Source of the DNA: JAPLGZ01 sp038225095 | GTDB lineage: Bacteria > Chloroflexota > Anaerolineae > Caldilineales > Caldilineaceae | Assembly (NCBI GenBank): GCA_038225095.1 | Contig: JBBREZ010000047.1 | Span: 1-21,615, forward strand | Direction of reading: 5' to 3' | DNA: 21,615 nt | Shown: in pieces, positions 1-7,938 of the stretch | How positions within the stretch are numbered: the first letter of the stretch is position 1 | How the letters are laid out: every line of letters starts with the position of its first letter | Notes under the pieces: generated by a model | What the model was told of the DNA's origin: nothing | Seen by the model: only the letters and a program-made list of their open reading frames with translations | Databases searched by the model: none | Translations under genes and position numbers: made by a program

Positions 1-781
1 GCTTGATAGAGCGATTCATTAGTTTCGTTTGTTCCTTTCGTATGTAACTTGATGTGGATAAAACATTTGAAAATTATCCAGCCCGGATAACGATCTAGCC
101 CAAAGAGTCAGTAAGCGTACAATAGATTTTCAGTTTTTGGACGCTCGCCATTTACTGTAGAGCAGATGCTTACAGCAGAGTTGAAAAGCCACTTCTCATG
201 GACACGCAGGCACTAAAACAATTAACAGTGGTCAGTGGTAAATTTTCAATTGTTAATCCGTGGCCGTTGTAGGGCAGCAACATCGACACAAACCTGTCGA
301 TTTCTGTACCGTTCGTACTACTTTAGCATAATACAGCTCATCTAGTCCTTACCAGTTGCTGACAAATATTAACTATCGTTTAACAGACAGTATTCTAAAT
401 TTTAACGTGGGCAATGTTCGTACGCTGCAAACCCAGGTTCACAAACACAGGTATTTCTGCTCCAGATCAGTGAGAAAACGAGCGCACCAAAATCGCTTTC
501 CACAAGCCAGTCTATAGCGCAAACTGGGCGCACTACCCTCCGTTTACAAGGAAAGTATTCGTGCTATTCAGGAGAAAGGAGCGCAATCAATGATTAACTC
601 ACGTTACGCAGGGTGTCGTAGGATGGGTTCGCCGCTCCACCAGTGCGTGTAACCAACAATCATGCTGCGGCGAACCCATCCTACACGGGTACGGCGTACC
701 ATGACTGATTAAGTTAGGTTAGTGCATTAGCCTAGACTGTGCGGGAATAATTGCAACAGGCAAGCGAATAGTCGGTTACAT
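1..781. other. Non-coding left flank
   Basis: I see no convincing gene here: reading frames are short and none has a start with a ribosome binding site. It is the downstream side of the minus-strand locus. It holds a small stem (7-bp arms 282-288 and 295-301, 6-nt loop), an AT-rich stretch around 200-410, and the strong palindromic repeat at 618-684. No T-run after a stem marks a clear terminator for the last gene, whose stop is at 782-784. Confidence 0.6.
618..684. repeat. Palindromic repeat, 18-bp perfect arms
   Basis: Arms 618-635 and 667-684 are perfect inverted complements around a 31-nt loop, with core GTAGGATGGGTTCGCCGC. The matched bases extend weakly outward. The sequence type (TAGGATGGGTT with its complement) is, from memory, a widely dispersed non-coding repeat in environmental bacteria. 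It lies about 100 bp downstream of the last gene and could stabilise or end the transcript, but no T-tract supports a classical terminator. Confidence 0.8.
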
Positions 782-1981
782 CTACTTGCCACCGCCTGTC
801 AATAACGCCAGTGGTTTCCCGAAGAAATCATAAAGGAACGGCGCGAGATCGTCCCAGGCGAACAAGGCATCGGTTTTCTTACCCTGCCAGGAGGCCCACC
901 AGTCCTTCAAAGTTAACTTGCCGCGCCGCCAATAGGCAAAAGCTGATTGCAGATCGCGCCGGAAATAAATCCACTTAACTCCTTTATATTGCTGCTGTCG
1001 GTTCGTGGGCAATGGCCAGCCAACCAGATCACAATATTTGGTATAAAGCAGCGCCACGCCGCCGGCTTCGGCAATCGCGGACCGACCAGTTGGCCGCCCG
1101 ATGTTCGGTTCAATAATAAAGTGCTCGCCGGTGCGTGCATCCTTCTTCATTTCCACATAGCCAAGCCCGTGATAGTTGACGCCCTGAAACAGGCGGAGCG
1201 TTTCCTGCAAGACCACATCATTCCGGCATTCTTCACCTAAACAACTGGTGCCGGTCTCGATCGGCCACTGGCGCAGTTTACGGGCAATAAAAGTGACGAG
1301 CGGTTCCGCATTGGCATTGAAGTAACAGTTACAGGAATAAAGATCCGCATCGGTCCCTTCGACCCAGGCTTGCGCCATTAACAGGTCGGCCCAGGCGGCG
1401 CAGCGATCATACAGGGTGAGCAATTCGGCGGCGTCTTTTACTTTAAAAACCTTGGCCTTGGTGTGCTCCTGCCACAGTTCTGTCTTCATGGGCGGCTTCA
1501 AGATGCAAGGATACGTTAGTTTGCGTGCTGCCTGTTCTGCGTCGGCCCGGCTGCGCAGAAAAAATGTACCGGGAATGGGCAATCCGTTCTGCTGAGCATA
1601 GGTGTAGAAGCTAATTTTATCTACCAGCATTTCGACCACTTCCGGCGCAGGCAGGGCAATGTGATACCATTCCTGCAATTTGGCGCGATGGCGCGAGATC
1701 AGTAGCACACTCAAATCGTTGCAAGGAAAGAGCACCGCTTTCTGTGGCAAGGTCGGCCCCAACGTTTCCAGAACGCTGAGCGTTGCGAGGCTACTGGTAT
1801 CGGTAAACAGGATTTTTTCACAGACTTTTGTGCGACAACAAGGGTGATTTGGGTCTTCACCCAGCGCAATGACTGGTATATTGTGCCGCGCGAGAATTCG
1901 GGCAGACTGCAAGCCTGTCATAGAATCCAGCCCAACAATGATCGCATGTGGTGGTTTTGTCGCTTGAATTTTTGCTGGCAC
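782..1981 (-). CDS. ATP-grasp carboxylate ligase
   Basis: Predicted ATP-grasp enzyme of 399 residues, a family that activates a carboxylate as acyl-phosphate and joins it to an amine or similar nucleophile. Visible parts: an N-terminal nucleotide-fold segment (AIIVGLDSMTG, residues 13-23), the central ATP-grasp lobe with K122 and K162 (YPCILKP), an EGTDADLYS segment near 209, and the metal-binding end with E277 (GYVEMKKD) and E291-x-N293 (FIIEPNIGRPTGR). The longest frame begins with TTG at 1990, but the purine-rich GGAAAGAGG abuts that codon. The GTG at 1981 sits 9 nt downstream of AGAGG and is preferred. It lies 124 bp behind the PEP mutase and is the last gene of the locus, so its substrate may be a phosphonate or an amino acid joined to one; that is inference. 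A glycan-modifying ligase is the alternative. The family call is firm, the substrate unknown. Confidence 0.8.
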   Translation of the reverse strand: MPAKIQATKPPHAIIVGLDSMTGLQSARILARHNIPVIALGEDPNHPCCRTKVCEKILFTDTSSLATLSVLETLGPTLPQKAVLFPCNDLSVLLISRHRAKLQEWYHIALPAPEVVEMLVDKISFYTYAQQNGLPIPGTFFLRSRADAEQAARKLTYPCILKPPMKTELWQEHTKAKVFKVKDAAELLTLYDRCAAWADLLMAQAWVEGTDADLYSCNCYFNANAEPLVTFIARKLRQWPIETGTSCLGEECRNDVVLQETLRLFQGVNYHGLGYVEMKKDARTGEHFIIEPNIGRPTGRSAIAEAGGVALLYTKYCDLVGWPLPTNRQQQYKGVKWIYFRRDLQSAFAYWRRGKLTLKDWWASWQGKKTDALFAWDDLAPFLYDFFGKPLALLTGGGK

Positions 1982-2060
1982 GGCCCACAACCTCTTTCCA
2001 GTGATTAAATCTAATTTTCATGGCTAAAACTGGCGCAATTCAATTCAGCAGGCGACCCCG

Positions 2061-2099
2061 GACCCCACCCCCTCCCTTCCTAGGGGAGGGGGTGGGGTC
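2061..2099. repeat. GC-rich hairpin between PEP mutase and ATP-grasp genes
   Basis: Perfect 16-bp arms (2061-2076 and 2084-2099) flank a 7-nt loop; the arms are runs of C or G such as GACCCCACCCCCTCCC. The hairpin starts 7 bp after the PEP mutase stop. It resembles the CCCCACCCTAAC palindrome at 7686-7747 in composition, so both probably belong to one dispersed family. It may act as an attenuator or 3' stabiliser. Confidence 0.8.
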
Positions 2100-2105
2100 T
2101 AAACC

Positions 2106-3062
2106 TTAGCCCTTAGCGACCATTTTGGTGCTGGCCGCCACCCGATTGGCATGGCGACCATTGACATTGCCCTGATCCGGCAGTTCAGTTTGGGGCAGGT
2201 AACGTTCCTCGGCCGCTTGCAACTCATCGGCATCTTGCAACCGGAAGATCTCTTTGACCGAAGCGATCTGTTTCTCAACGGGCATCAGTGAGCGGGCTTC
2301 GAAGATTTTCGCAGCCGTCTGCTGCATAGCCGTCACACTGGCGCGCAGCAAGTGATTGGCCCAAATGACCAGGCTTACGCCCGCCTTTTCAAATTCCTCA
2401 ACCGGGGTGCTGTAATACATGGTCGGCACGATCACGACCGGACAGCGTTGTTTCCATTCGGCCATAAAGGCCAAAATTTCATCCGGGTTAGACTTTTTGC
2501 TGTGCATCAAAATCGCATCCGCACCGGCTGCATGATAGGCTTCCGCACGACGCAACGCCTCGTCCATGCCCCAGCCAGCAATCAATGCCTCGACGCGCGC
2601 GACCAAACAAAAATCGGGGTCTGACTGGGTATCTTTGACGGCCTTGATCTTGCCCGCAAATTCACCGATATCGGCCAACGGTTGGCTTTCCCCACTGATA
2701 AACGAATTCGTCTTGGGGAACATCTTATCTTCAATACACATGGCCGCCACATTGCGCTGCTCTAATTTACGCACCAAACGCCGTGCATTGTTAAAATTAC
2801 CATAGCCGGTATCAGCGTCCACCAAAATTGGAATGGTGGTGGCGTCACTCATAAACTCAAGCACTTCTACCACCTGGGTCCAGCTGGCTTCATTGTTATC
2901 GCGCACACCAAGCGCCGCCGAAATCGATAGACCGCTGCCCCAGATCCCTTTAAATCCAGCTTCTTGCACAATTTTGGCGCTCATCCCACTGTGCGCTTCC
3001 ATAATGAATTCAAGCTGATTCGAATGTAACATTTGTTTAAATTGTGTCGTCTTCTTAAGCAT
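2106..3062 (-). CDS. Phosphoenolpyruvate mutase
   Basis: Catalyses the rearrangement of phosphoenolpyruvate to 3-phosphonopyruvate, the C-P bond-forming entry step of nearly all phosphonate biosynthesis. The 318-residue protein is a TIM barrel of the isocitrate lyase/PEP mutase superfamily. The diagnostic mutase signature EDKMFPKTNS is at 111-120. Against the mussel enzyme as I remember it, the active-site set is preserved with an offset of three: W41 and S43, catalytic D55 in the loop GVRDNNEAS, metal ligands D82 and D84 (VDADTGYG), E111, K117, N119, S120 and R156. This argues against methylisocitrate lyase or oxaloacetate decarboxylase. The ATG start has an AAAGG motif upstream. It is preceded by a 2-hydroxyacid dehydrogenase and followed by an ATP-grasp gene. 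No phosphonopyruvate decarboxylase or fused cytidylyltransferase is seen, which is unusual because the mutase equilibrium favours PEP and needs a strong pulling step. Confidence 0.92.
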   Translation of the reverse strand: MLKKTTQFKQMLHSNQLEFIMEAHSGMSAKIVQEAGFKGIWGSGLSISAALGVRDNNEASWTQVVEVLEFMSDATTIPILVDADTGYGNFNNARRLVRKLEQRNVAAMCIEDKMFPKTNSFISGESQPLADIGEFAGKIKAVKDTQSDPDFCLVARVEALIAGWGMDEALRRAEAYHAAGADAILMHSKKSNPDEILAFMAEWKQRCPVVIVPTMYYSTPVEEFEKAGVSLVIWANHLLRASVTAMQQTAAKIFEARSLMPVEKQIASVKEIFRLQDADELQAAEERYLPQTELPDQGNVNGRHANRVAASTKMVAKG

Positions 3063-3123
3063 AATCTGCCTTTCTATATAATATTTGAAATGGTTGCCAA
3101 TCGACTACTTTTAAGCTTATTGG

Positions 3124-3261
3124 TAACTGTTCAGCCTCTGTATAGATAGGTAAACAAGTAGACAGGTAAACAGGAAGTACGTCCTGTCTCCCTGTTTACG
3201 TCCCATCTACTGATGGGCGTCTACCTGTCTACCTGCACATGGCTACGCCTGAATCGTTACG
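3124..3261. repeat. MITE-like palindromic element, copy 1
   Basis: The ends are 12-bp inverted repeats matching at 10 of 12 positions (GTAACTGTTCAG at 3124, complement of GTAACGATTCAG ending at 3260). The interior is built from GTARACAGG units in both orientations and a small stem CCCATCTACTGATGGG at 3202-3217. The 23 bp at 3202-3224 recur exactly, inverted, at 15864-15886. It fills most of the gap between the dehydrogenase and the PEP mutase. It has no coding capacity, so it would have been moved in trans if it is mobile. Confidence 0.7.
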
Positions 3262-3288
3262 CTTGTCTAATCCCAGCTACAGTTTAGG

Positions 3289-4251
3289 TTAGGCCATGAC
3301 TACAGGTTCTTTTGCATAACCCGCTTTTGCCTGTTCGGCGCCAAAGGTCTCGATAATCTCGACAATTCGCTCGCCGATTTCCGCTTGAGCGTCGAAGGTG
3401 CCAGCGCCGATGTGGGGTGTCAAAATCACATTGGACAGTCCTACCAGCGGTGAGATTTTGCCTTCGCCTTCGGCTTTATGCACATCCATGCCCGCACCGC
3501 GTAAATGGCCCTGGCTTAAGGCCTTATACAAGGCTAATTCGTCTACCACGCCGCCACGCGCCAGGTTGATCAAGAATGCGCTGGGCTTCATGCGGCCGAG
3601 GACATTCGCGTTGATCATATTGCGCGTCGAATCGCTCAGTGGCACATGCAAGCTGATATAGTCGGACTTTTCGATTACCTCATCGAAATCGGTCAAACGA
3701 ATCCCTTTTTCGCGCAAACCGGACGCGACTTTCGGTGAAGGATTGCCGACACAGCCGATCACACGCATGCCCCAAGCCACGCCAAGCTGCCCCACGCGCG
3801 CGCCAATGTTGCCGGCCCCGACAATGCCTAGGGTGCGCCCAGTCAAGGCGTAGCCGGTCAATTCGTTCTTGGCCCAACGCCCTTGCTTGGTCAAGCGGTC
3901 CGCTTCCAGGATGTTACGCGCCAGCGTCAACATCAAGGCAAAACTCATTTCTGCCACGGCCTTAGCGCCCGGTTCAGGAATGCGAAACAGTTCAAGCCCA
4001 TGGGTTTGAACGTAGTCCATATCAATATTATCAAAACCCGAGCCGGCCCGCACCAGCAATCTCAAGTTGGGCGCGCTGGCCATCACCTCCGACGTAATGC
4101 TAATCCCACTCCGAAAGATCAGCACTTCTCGATCTTTTAGCAGCGCGGGCAAAGTTTCCGTTGTTGCATGAAAATCACAAATGACGTCATGGTGTTCACG
4201 CAACTGGTCGATCGTATCTGCATCAATCGAACTAGCAATTAAAATCTTCAA
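3289..4251 (-). CDS. D-isomer-specific 2-hydroxyacid dehydrogenase
   Basis: NAD(P)-dependent oxidoreductase of the SerA-like family that interconverts a 2-keto acid and its D-2-hydroxy acid; 320 residues, the short form without ACT domain. Visible: the substrate loop RAGSGFDNID (68-77), the Rossmann motif GAGNIG (145-150), and the catalytic triad R232 (NLARGGVVDE), E261 (MDVHKAE) and H280 (TPHIGAGT), all intact. Start is TTG at 4251, with GGAG about 9 nt upstream. The next gene downstream makes phosphonopyruvate, itself a 2-keto acid, so a phosphonopyruvate reductase yielding phosphonolactate is the attractive reading; it would also supply the pull the mutase needs. That is inference from neighbours. 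3-phosphoglycerate dehydrogenase or a sugar-acid reductase are alternatives. No aminotransferase or phosphatase of serine synthesis lies nearby. Confidence 0.88.
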   Translation of the reverse strand: MKILIASSIDADTIDQLREHHDVICDFHATTETLPALLKDREVLIFRSGISITSEVMASAPNLRLLVRAGSGFDNIDMDYVQTHGLELFRIPEPGAKAVAEMSFALMLTLARNILEADRLTKQGRWAKNELTGYALTGRTLGIVGAGNIGARVGQLGVAWGMRVIGCVGNPSPKVASGLREKGIRLTDFDEVIEKSDYISLHVPLSDSTRNMINANVLGRMKPSAFLINLARGGVVDELALYKALSQGHLRGAGMDVHKAEGEGKISPLVGLSNVILTPHIGAGTFDAQAEIGERIVEIIETFGAEQAKAGYAKEPVVMA

Positions 4252-4348
4252 AATAAGGTCTCCGTTATCTAGATTAGGTGAAGCTGGTGTTTAAAACAAG
4301 ATTTCTTTTAGGCCAATCCAAGCAATAAATAACGATCAGGGATCGAGA

Positions 4349-4405
4349 CCTGACAGGAGGAAAATGCTCCACGACTCGACTGAGCTCGCCGAACGTCCTG
4401 TCAGG
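4349..4405. repeat. Palindromic repeat between HprK-like and dehydrogenase genes
   Basis: Nine-bp perfect arms CCTGACAGG (4349-4357) and CCTGTCAGG (4397-4405) around a 39-nt loop. A GC-rich tail to about 4440 contains a second short stem (GCCCTCT with AGAGGC). It occupies much of the 211-bp intergenic space. It looks like a dispersed intergenic element rather than a gene-specific site; no second copy is visible in this window. Confidence 0.6.
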
Positions 4406-4462
4406 CGGGTGCCCTCTGGGCGCAAGAGGCCCAGCCCGTATCCTTATTGATTTGGAATGGCC

Positions 4463-5581
4463 TTACACAAATGGGCTCATCGCATCAAAAAGTTGCGGAA
4501 TAAAGACTGGGTAGGGATGATAAACCACGTACGCCGCTTTCCCGGCCAATTGGCGAGTTAGCAGTTCGCGCTGACGCTCTTCTACAGCCTCAATCAGCTC
4601 ATTGCGCACTGTGGGGAAGGCGAAACGAAATTTAAAATAATAGGACATGAACTCCAGCCGTTCTTCTTGGAGTGAAAAAACCATCCGCCGTCCAATCTCC
4701 CCTGGATCGATTGGCTCGACTTTGATCTCCGGTTGCTCATGGCTGGCTACAAAGAAAATTTTGTCCAACGAACCGACCATTGGTTCAGCAACCTGGCCGA
4801 ACAGTTTATGCGGTGGCAACTGCACGTTGAGTTGGTGTTTCAACAACGGTGTCGCCCGGCGCATCAGTTTAGCCATAGATGAATCGCTGTCGCCGGCCAT
4901 GCGGTCGGCGGATTGGGTAACCAAGCGCAGGGTGCGTAGCCGCAGCCGGTCGCGCGGCTTAACCAGCGGCCAATATTGCGGCATCGTCTGCAAATGCCAA
5001 TCCCAGAGGCGAATCGGCTCTGGGATCCCATAAAGCCGCTGGCCGTCCTGGCTGATGTAGACCCATTCATCACCAATATACTTAGCTCCTTTCGCCATAA
5101 AGGCCAACAGGGTCTCAGTCTTGCCGCCTTTGGCCCAGCCCGTGGTCAATACACCGACGCCGTTGTAAGTAAAGGCAGAAGCATGCATGGGCAAAACGCC
5201 TTTGCTCAGAGCTGTCAGGTTGATGATGGCCAGCAGCAAAGGCACCGCCGATGTGCCTGATTCACAAACGATCGCGCATTGTCCACCAATCTGCGCAAAA
5301 GGAATCTGCACCTTCACGCGCGTTTTATGCTTACCGCGCAACACCAGAAAGGCATCATCCGTAAAGCCGGCGTCATCGACCCCCAGGTAGCGTATCGGTG
5401 AAGTGAGCGGCAACTGATCGACAAACCGAATGATAATGTCTGGCGGACGATGCAACGTGGCGCGAATCGGTCCCAACTGGCGCGATACGGTAGCGACATC
5501 GCCGGGGGTGGCATTCAGCAAGCGAATGCCCACAATGCCATGCAAATCATAATCAACAGGTGCAGAATCACGGAGTACCAA
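4463..5581 (-). CDS. HprK-like P-loop kinase
   Basis: 372-residue protein with the C-terminal P-loop kinase fold of HPr kinase. Seen: the motif LPMHASAF (130-137) typical of HprK-like proteins, Walker A GWAKGGKT (148-155), and a following acidic pair D171-E172 in the position of the catalytic or metal acid. The first 120 residues resemble no domain I know. True HprK senses carbon status and phosphorylates HPr; the short divergent relatives found in glycan and peptide gene clusters act on other substrates, mostly unknown. Start is TTG at 5581, supported by GGAG 10 nt upstream. It is the first gene after a 276-bp AT-rich gap and may lead a separate transcript with the dehydrogenase, PEP mutase and ATP-grasp genes. 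No HPr, EI or PqqD-like gene is in the window. Fold confidence is high, substrate unknown. Confidence 0.78.
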   Translation of the reverse strand: MVLRDSAPVDYDLHGIVGIRLLNATPGDVATVSRQLGPIRATLHRPPDIIIRFVDQLPLTSPIRYLGVDDAGFTDDAFLVLRGKHKTRVKVQIPFAQIGGQCAIVCESGTSAVPLLLAIINLTALSKGVLPMHASAFTYNGVGVLTTGWAKGGKTETLLAFMAKGAKYIGDEWVYISQDGQRLYGIPEPIRLWDWHLQTMPQYWPLVKPRDRLRLRTLRLVTQSADRMAGDSDSSMAKLMRRATPLLKHQLNVQLPPHKLFGQVAEPMVGSLDKIFFVASHEQPEIKVEPIDPGEIGRRMVFSLQEERLEFMSYYFKFRFAFPTVRNELIEAVEERQRELLTRQLAGKAAYVVYHPYPVFIPQLFDAMSPFV

Positions 5582-5605
5582 GATTAACGTTCTCCATTCA
5601 TTGCA

Positions 5606-5635
5606 ATCATACGCGCAAACGAATCTATCCGTCTA
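5606..5635 (-). promoter_or_regulatory. Possible sigma70-type promoter for the HprK-like/phosphonate unit
   Basis: On the minus strand, TAGACG (5635-5630) and TATGAT (5611-5606) are separated by 18 nt. The start TTG at 5581 would follow a leader of under 20 nt containing the GGAG ribosome site. The -10 is good and the -35 matches four of six. The surrounding 276-bp gap is the most AT-rich between genes and lacks a large palindrome. This is a pattern match only. Confidence 0.25.
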
Positions 5636-5857
5636 GCAAGGTCTGATCGATCCTTGCAACGATTGCTTGTTAAATGTATTTACCTTTTTGTAATAATAGT
5701 AATTTTAACCTAAATTTCGCGCTTTATTCATTACAGTAAGCTGACGATTTACGCATTATTAACATTTTGATAATGATTAGTTTAGAGCGAGGGTGAGGAA
5801 AAGCGCAACTGGGCAATTTACCTAAACATGGGCGCGTGTTTCAATCCGCCGTTGAGG

Positions 5858-7648
5858 TCAGTTGAACAGCCGATTTAGGGTAAAACTATGACGTTGTTCG
5901 ATACACAGGCGGATTAAATTGAGGTAATGACCGTTTTCTAATTTTTGGGGGGTGAGACGCGTGGCCTCTTTTAACGAGCGATGCACCCAGCACATATAAA
6001 ACAAAGGTTCGACCAGATGGGCTGCAACCCCCACGCGCTGGCAATAGCGTTGTGTTGTCTCGATCACCAAGTGGCTCAGCGGCGTCTCGGCCAGAAATTG
6101 CTGGGCAAAACCAACTAGCGTGTTGCGCGCTCCTTGTGTGCGTGCGGCCCCCACACAGTAAGATCGCAAAAAGTAAAAGAGATCCCAGAGCGGAACACCT
6201 TGGGCTTCAAAGGCTTCCCAATCCAGAAAGGCAATCCGCCCAGTTCCGGTCGCCATCACATTCCACGGGCCGGGATCGCCGTGCTGGAAGACTAAGGGAA
6301 TGGCAGTCTGACTATTGGCCAGCGTAGCCATTTGTTCGGCCAGGAAAGCGTACTGTGCTGGCGTCAACGAGTAAAGCTCAGTAAACCGCGTCAACAATTG
6401 CCCCAACTGCTCAGCCGTCTGTTGCGGGGTAGTCGCCGTGGGATTGGCAGTGGCGGTGCCCAGTTCAGTCAACCAATCGAGCGCCGCGTGGGCGTAGGGG
6501 CAGTCAGCCGTGCCCTTCGTCCGCTGCCGAAAGGGCACGCCGTCAATGATCGTCTCACCTACAATTGCCAGTCCCGCATGATGCCCACCAAAGATGGCTT
6601 GTGGCAATGTACCAGGCTGACCAATGCCCTTTTGCCATAATGCCGTCAGCGCCTGATATTCGTTCTCCAGCCGGGCATTGAATATGGGATGCCGCACCAT
6701 CTTGACAATATAGGTAGGTGGCGCGCCGGGCGTTGCCGTGGCGCGATCAAATAAAAAGAAAAGCAATTTGCGCGAGCTATAAGCACCCGGCGCAGCCAGC
6801 CCCCAGCGAAAATTAGTGAGCGAAATCCCCGCTGCTTGCGCCAGCGCACATAAATACTGGGGTGGTTGCGTGGCTAGATCCTGGGCGGTGCGCCCCACAA
6901 ATACACCGGAGCGTTGTGTCAATTGGTTTAAGAACGATGGTGCATGTCCAGCTGCTTGCGCAGGCGCGACCGGTGCATCCCCCTCGGATTCAGTGTGATT
7001 AGCAGCGCGCTTGCGTTTAAACAAGCGAAGAACACGCGTGAAACGTTGAAAATCAACCGACGGGCTGACCAATTTTTGACGCAGAAAATAGCGGATCGTG
7101 GCCGAATCGGAACTTGGCACCGCTGTGTGCAGTTCATCCCACAGCGGCGTCAACCATAATTTTTGGGTTGTGTCGTCACGCTGGCTAATTTTTTGCAGCC
7201 CACTACTGTGCAAGGCCGCGCTCAAGCCATGAGATTCGTAATAAAGCAAGCCTTCTGGTTTGAGCAAACGGCGCAACTCTGCGCACAGCGCAGGCTCACG
7301 TCGCAGACGCCAGCCAGTACGCCACCCCACCAGCAACACCAGATCAACACTGTGCGTGGTCAGAGGTAGCGGTGACTTGCCGTCGATCATGAGCGGTTGC
7401 AGATTCGTCAGCTTACGATTTTTGATCGCAGTGTGTACCTGGTCCACTTGTTGCGCATTGCGACAAATGATCGTTACCGTTTGGCTAAAGTTAGCCAGCG
7501 TTACCAGCGTAGTCGCCGGCGGCAACCCGATGCAGACAACCTGTTCCGCACGCAAGCTTGGGCGCAAGAACATCCAATTGGCGCCGGCCACTTCTCCTTT
7601 CAAATTGGCACTGGGAATAAAAGTTGTTGAGCGTGTGATTTCAAGCAT
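5858..7648 (-). CDS. Fused methyltransferase-fold and APH-like kinase protein
   Basis: 596 residues in two parts. Residues 25-200 look like a degenerate class I methyltransferase fold: a beta strand VVCIGLPP (37-44) where the glycine-rich SAM loop should be, and LLKPEGLLYYE (128-138), the usual post-SAM strand. A hydrophilic linker (210-240) follows. Residues 280-596 form an aminoglycoside-phosphotransferase/choline-kinase-like domain: K316 (YIVKMV), E328 or E330, the catalytic loop HGDPGPWN (456-463) and metal-binding D476 (FLDWE). All kinase residues are present, so phosphotransfer to a small hydroxylated molecule is likely; the substrate is unknown and antibiotic resistance is not implied. 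The pair 14832-14170 and 14173-13133 has the same two domains as separate genes. ATG start with AAGGA 7 nt upstream. It stands alone, with long gaps on both sides. Confidence 0.8.
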   Translation of the reverse strand: MLEITRSTTFIPSANLKGEVAGANWMFLRPSLRAEQVVCIGLPPATTLVTLANFSQTVTIICRNAQQVDQVHTAIKNRKLTNLQPLMIDGKSPLPLTTHSVDLVLLVGWRTGWRLRREPALCAELRRLLKPEGLLYYESHGLSAALHSSGLQKISQRDDTTQKLWLTPLWDELHTAVPSSDSATIRYFLRQKLVSPSVDFQRFTRVLRLFKRKRAANHTESEGDAPVAPAQAAGHAPSFLNQLTQRSGVFVGRTAQDLATQPPQYLCALAQAAGISLTNFRWGLAAPGAYSSRKLLFFLFDRATATPGAPPTYIVKMVRHPIFNARLENEYQALTALWQKGIGQPGTLPQAIFGGHHAGLAIVGETIIDGVPFRQRTKGTADCPYAHAALDWLTELGTATANPTATTPQQTAEQLGQLLTRFTELYSLTPAQYAFLAEQMATLANSQTAIPLVFQHGDPGPWNVMATGTGRIAFLDWEAFEAQGVPLWDLFYFLRSYCVGAARTQGARNTLVGFAQQFLAETPLSHLVIETTQRYCQRVGVAAHLVEPLFYMCWVHRSLKEATRLTPQKLENGHYLNLIRLCIEQRHSFTLNRLFN

Positions 7649-7685
7649 TCAAAATTCCTTATAGCCTATTGTGCAAATTTAGATA

Positions 7686-7747
7686 ACCCCACCCTAACTC
7701 TCCCCTAGCAAGGGAGGGGACTGCTCAGGGGAGAGTTAGGGTGGGGT
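7686..7747. repeat. Palindrome with 21-bp perfect arms
   Basis: Arms 7686-7706 and 7727-7747 (beginning ACCCCACCCTAACTCTCCCC) are exact complements around a 20-nt loop. It is a type of C-rich dispersed repeat found between genes of many bacteria, and resembles the hairpin at 2061-2099. It lies 37 bp upstream of the start of the fusion gene, so any transcript read through from the lipoprotein gene must cross it. Confidence 0.85.
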
Positions 7748-7755
7748 GTATTTCT

Positions 7756-7830
7756 GCTCGTTCCGCACGCCGGGAGCCCCCTGGGCGCGTGGGAACGCTA
7801 TCCTGACGCGCCGCGTCGAGTGGTGCACCA
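7756..7830. repeat. Dispersed GTTCCGCACG-type repeat, partial copy
   Basis: Positions 7763-7798 match the reverse complement of 21545-21580 at 35 of 36 bases. The following part (CCTGACGC, then CCGCGTCGA, then a short TGGTGCACCA palindrome) parallels 21470-21490 in direct orientation. This is a family of intergenic repeat with GTGGGAACGC and CCGCGTC blocks that I recognise as widespread and non-coding. Confidence 0.7.
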
Positions 7831-7872
7831 GACAGTGATAATTTGCATTAATTGGTCGATTGACTCAGTTAA

Positions 7873-7937
7873 ATTTTAACCACAGAGGACGCAAAGAGCG
7901 AGGAGAAAATCCTCTTTGCGTCCTCTGTGGTTAAAAT
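7873..7937. repeat. Hairpin with 26-bp perfect arms after the lyase gene
   Basis: Arms 7873-7898 and 7912-7937 are exact complements (core CCACAGAGGACGCAAAGAG) with a 13-nt loop. It begins one base after the lipoprotein stop codon (7939-7941 on the minus strand), so it sits at the 3' end of that message and would form a very stable RNA stem. Short A/T runs at the stem base are not a canonical U-tract. Terminator or 3' stabiliser are both possible. The CACAGAGGA block also occurs in the hairpin at 10712-10809. Confidence 0.85.
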
Positions 7938-7938
7938 A

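Noticed and set aside
200..270. Repeat of CAATTAACAGTGG and CAATTGTTAATCCGTGG blocks
   Set aside because: The match is imperfect and short, and is expected by chance in AT-rich DNA; no further copy stands out in the window.
2106..3062. Methylisocitrate lyase, isocitrate lyase or oxaloacetate decarboxylase
   Set aside because: The EDK-x5-NS signature and the rest of the mutase active site are present, and no propionate or glyoxylate pathway genes are nearby.
3124..3261. Short CRISPR-like array from the repeated GTARACAGG units
   Set aside because: The units are irregular, occur in both orientations, and have no spacers of constant length or cas genes.
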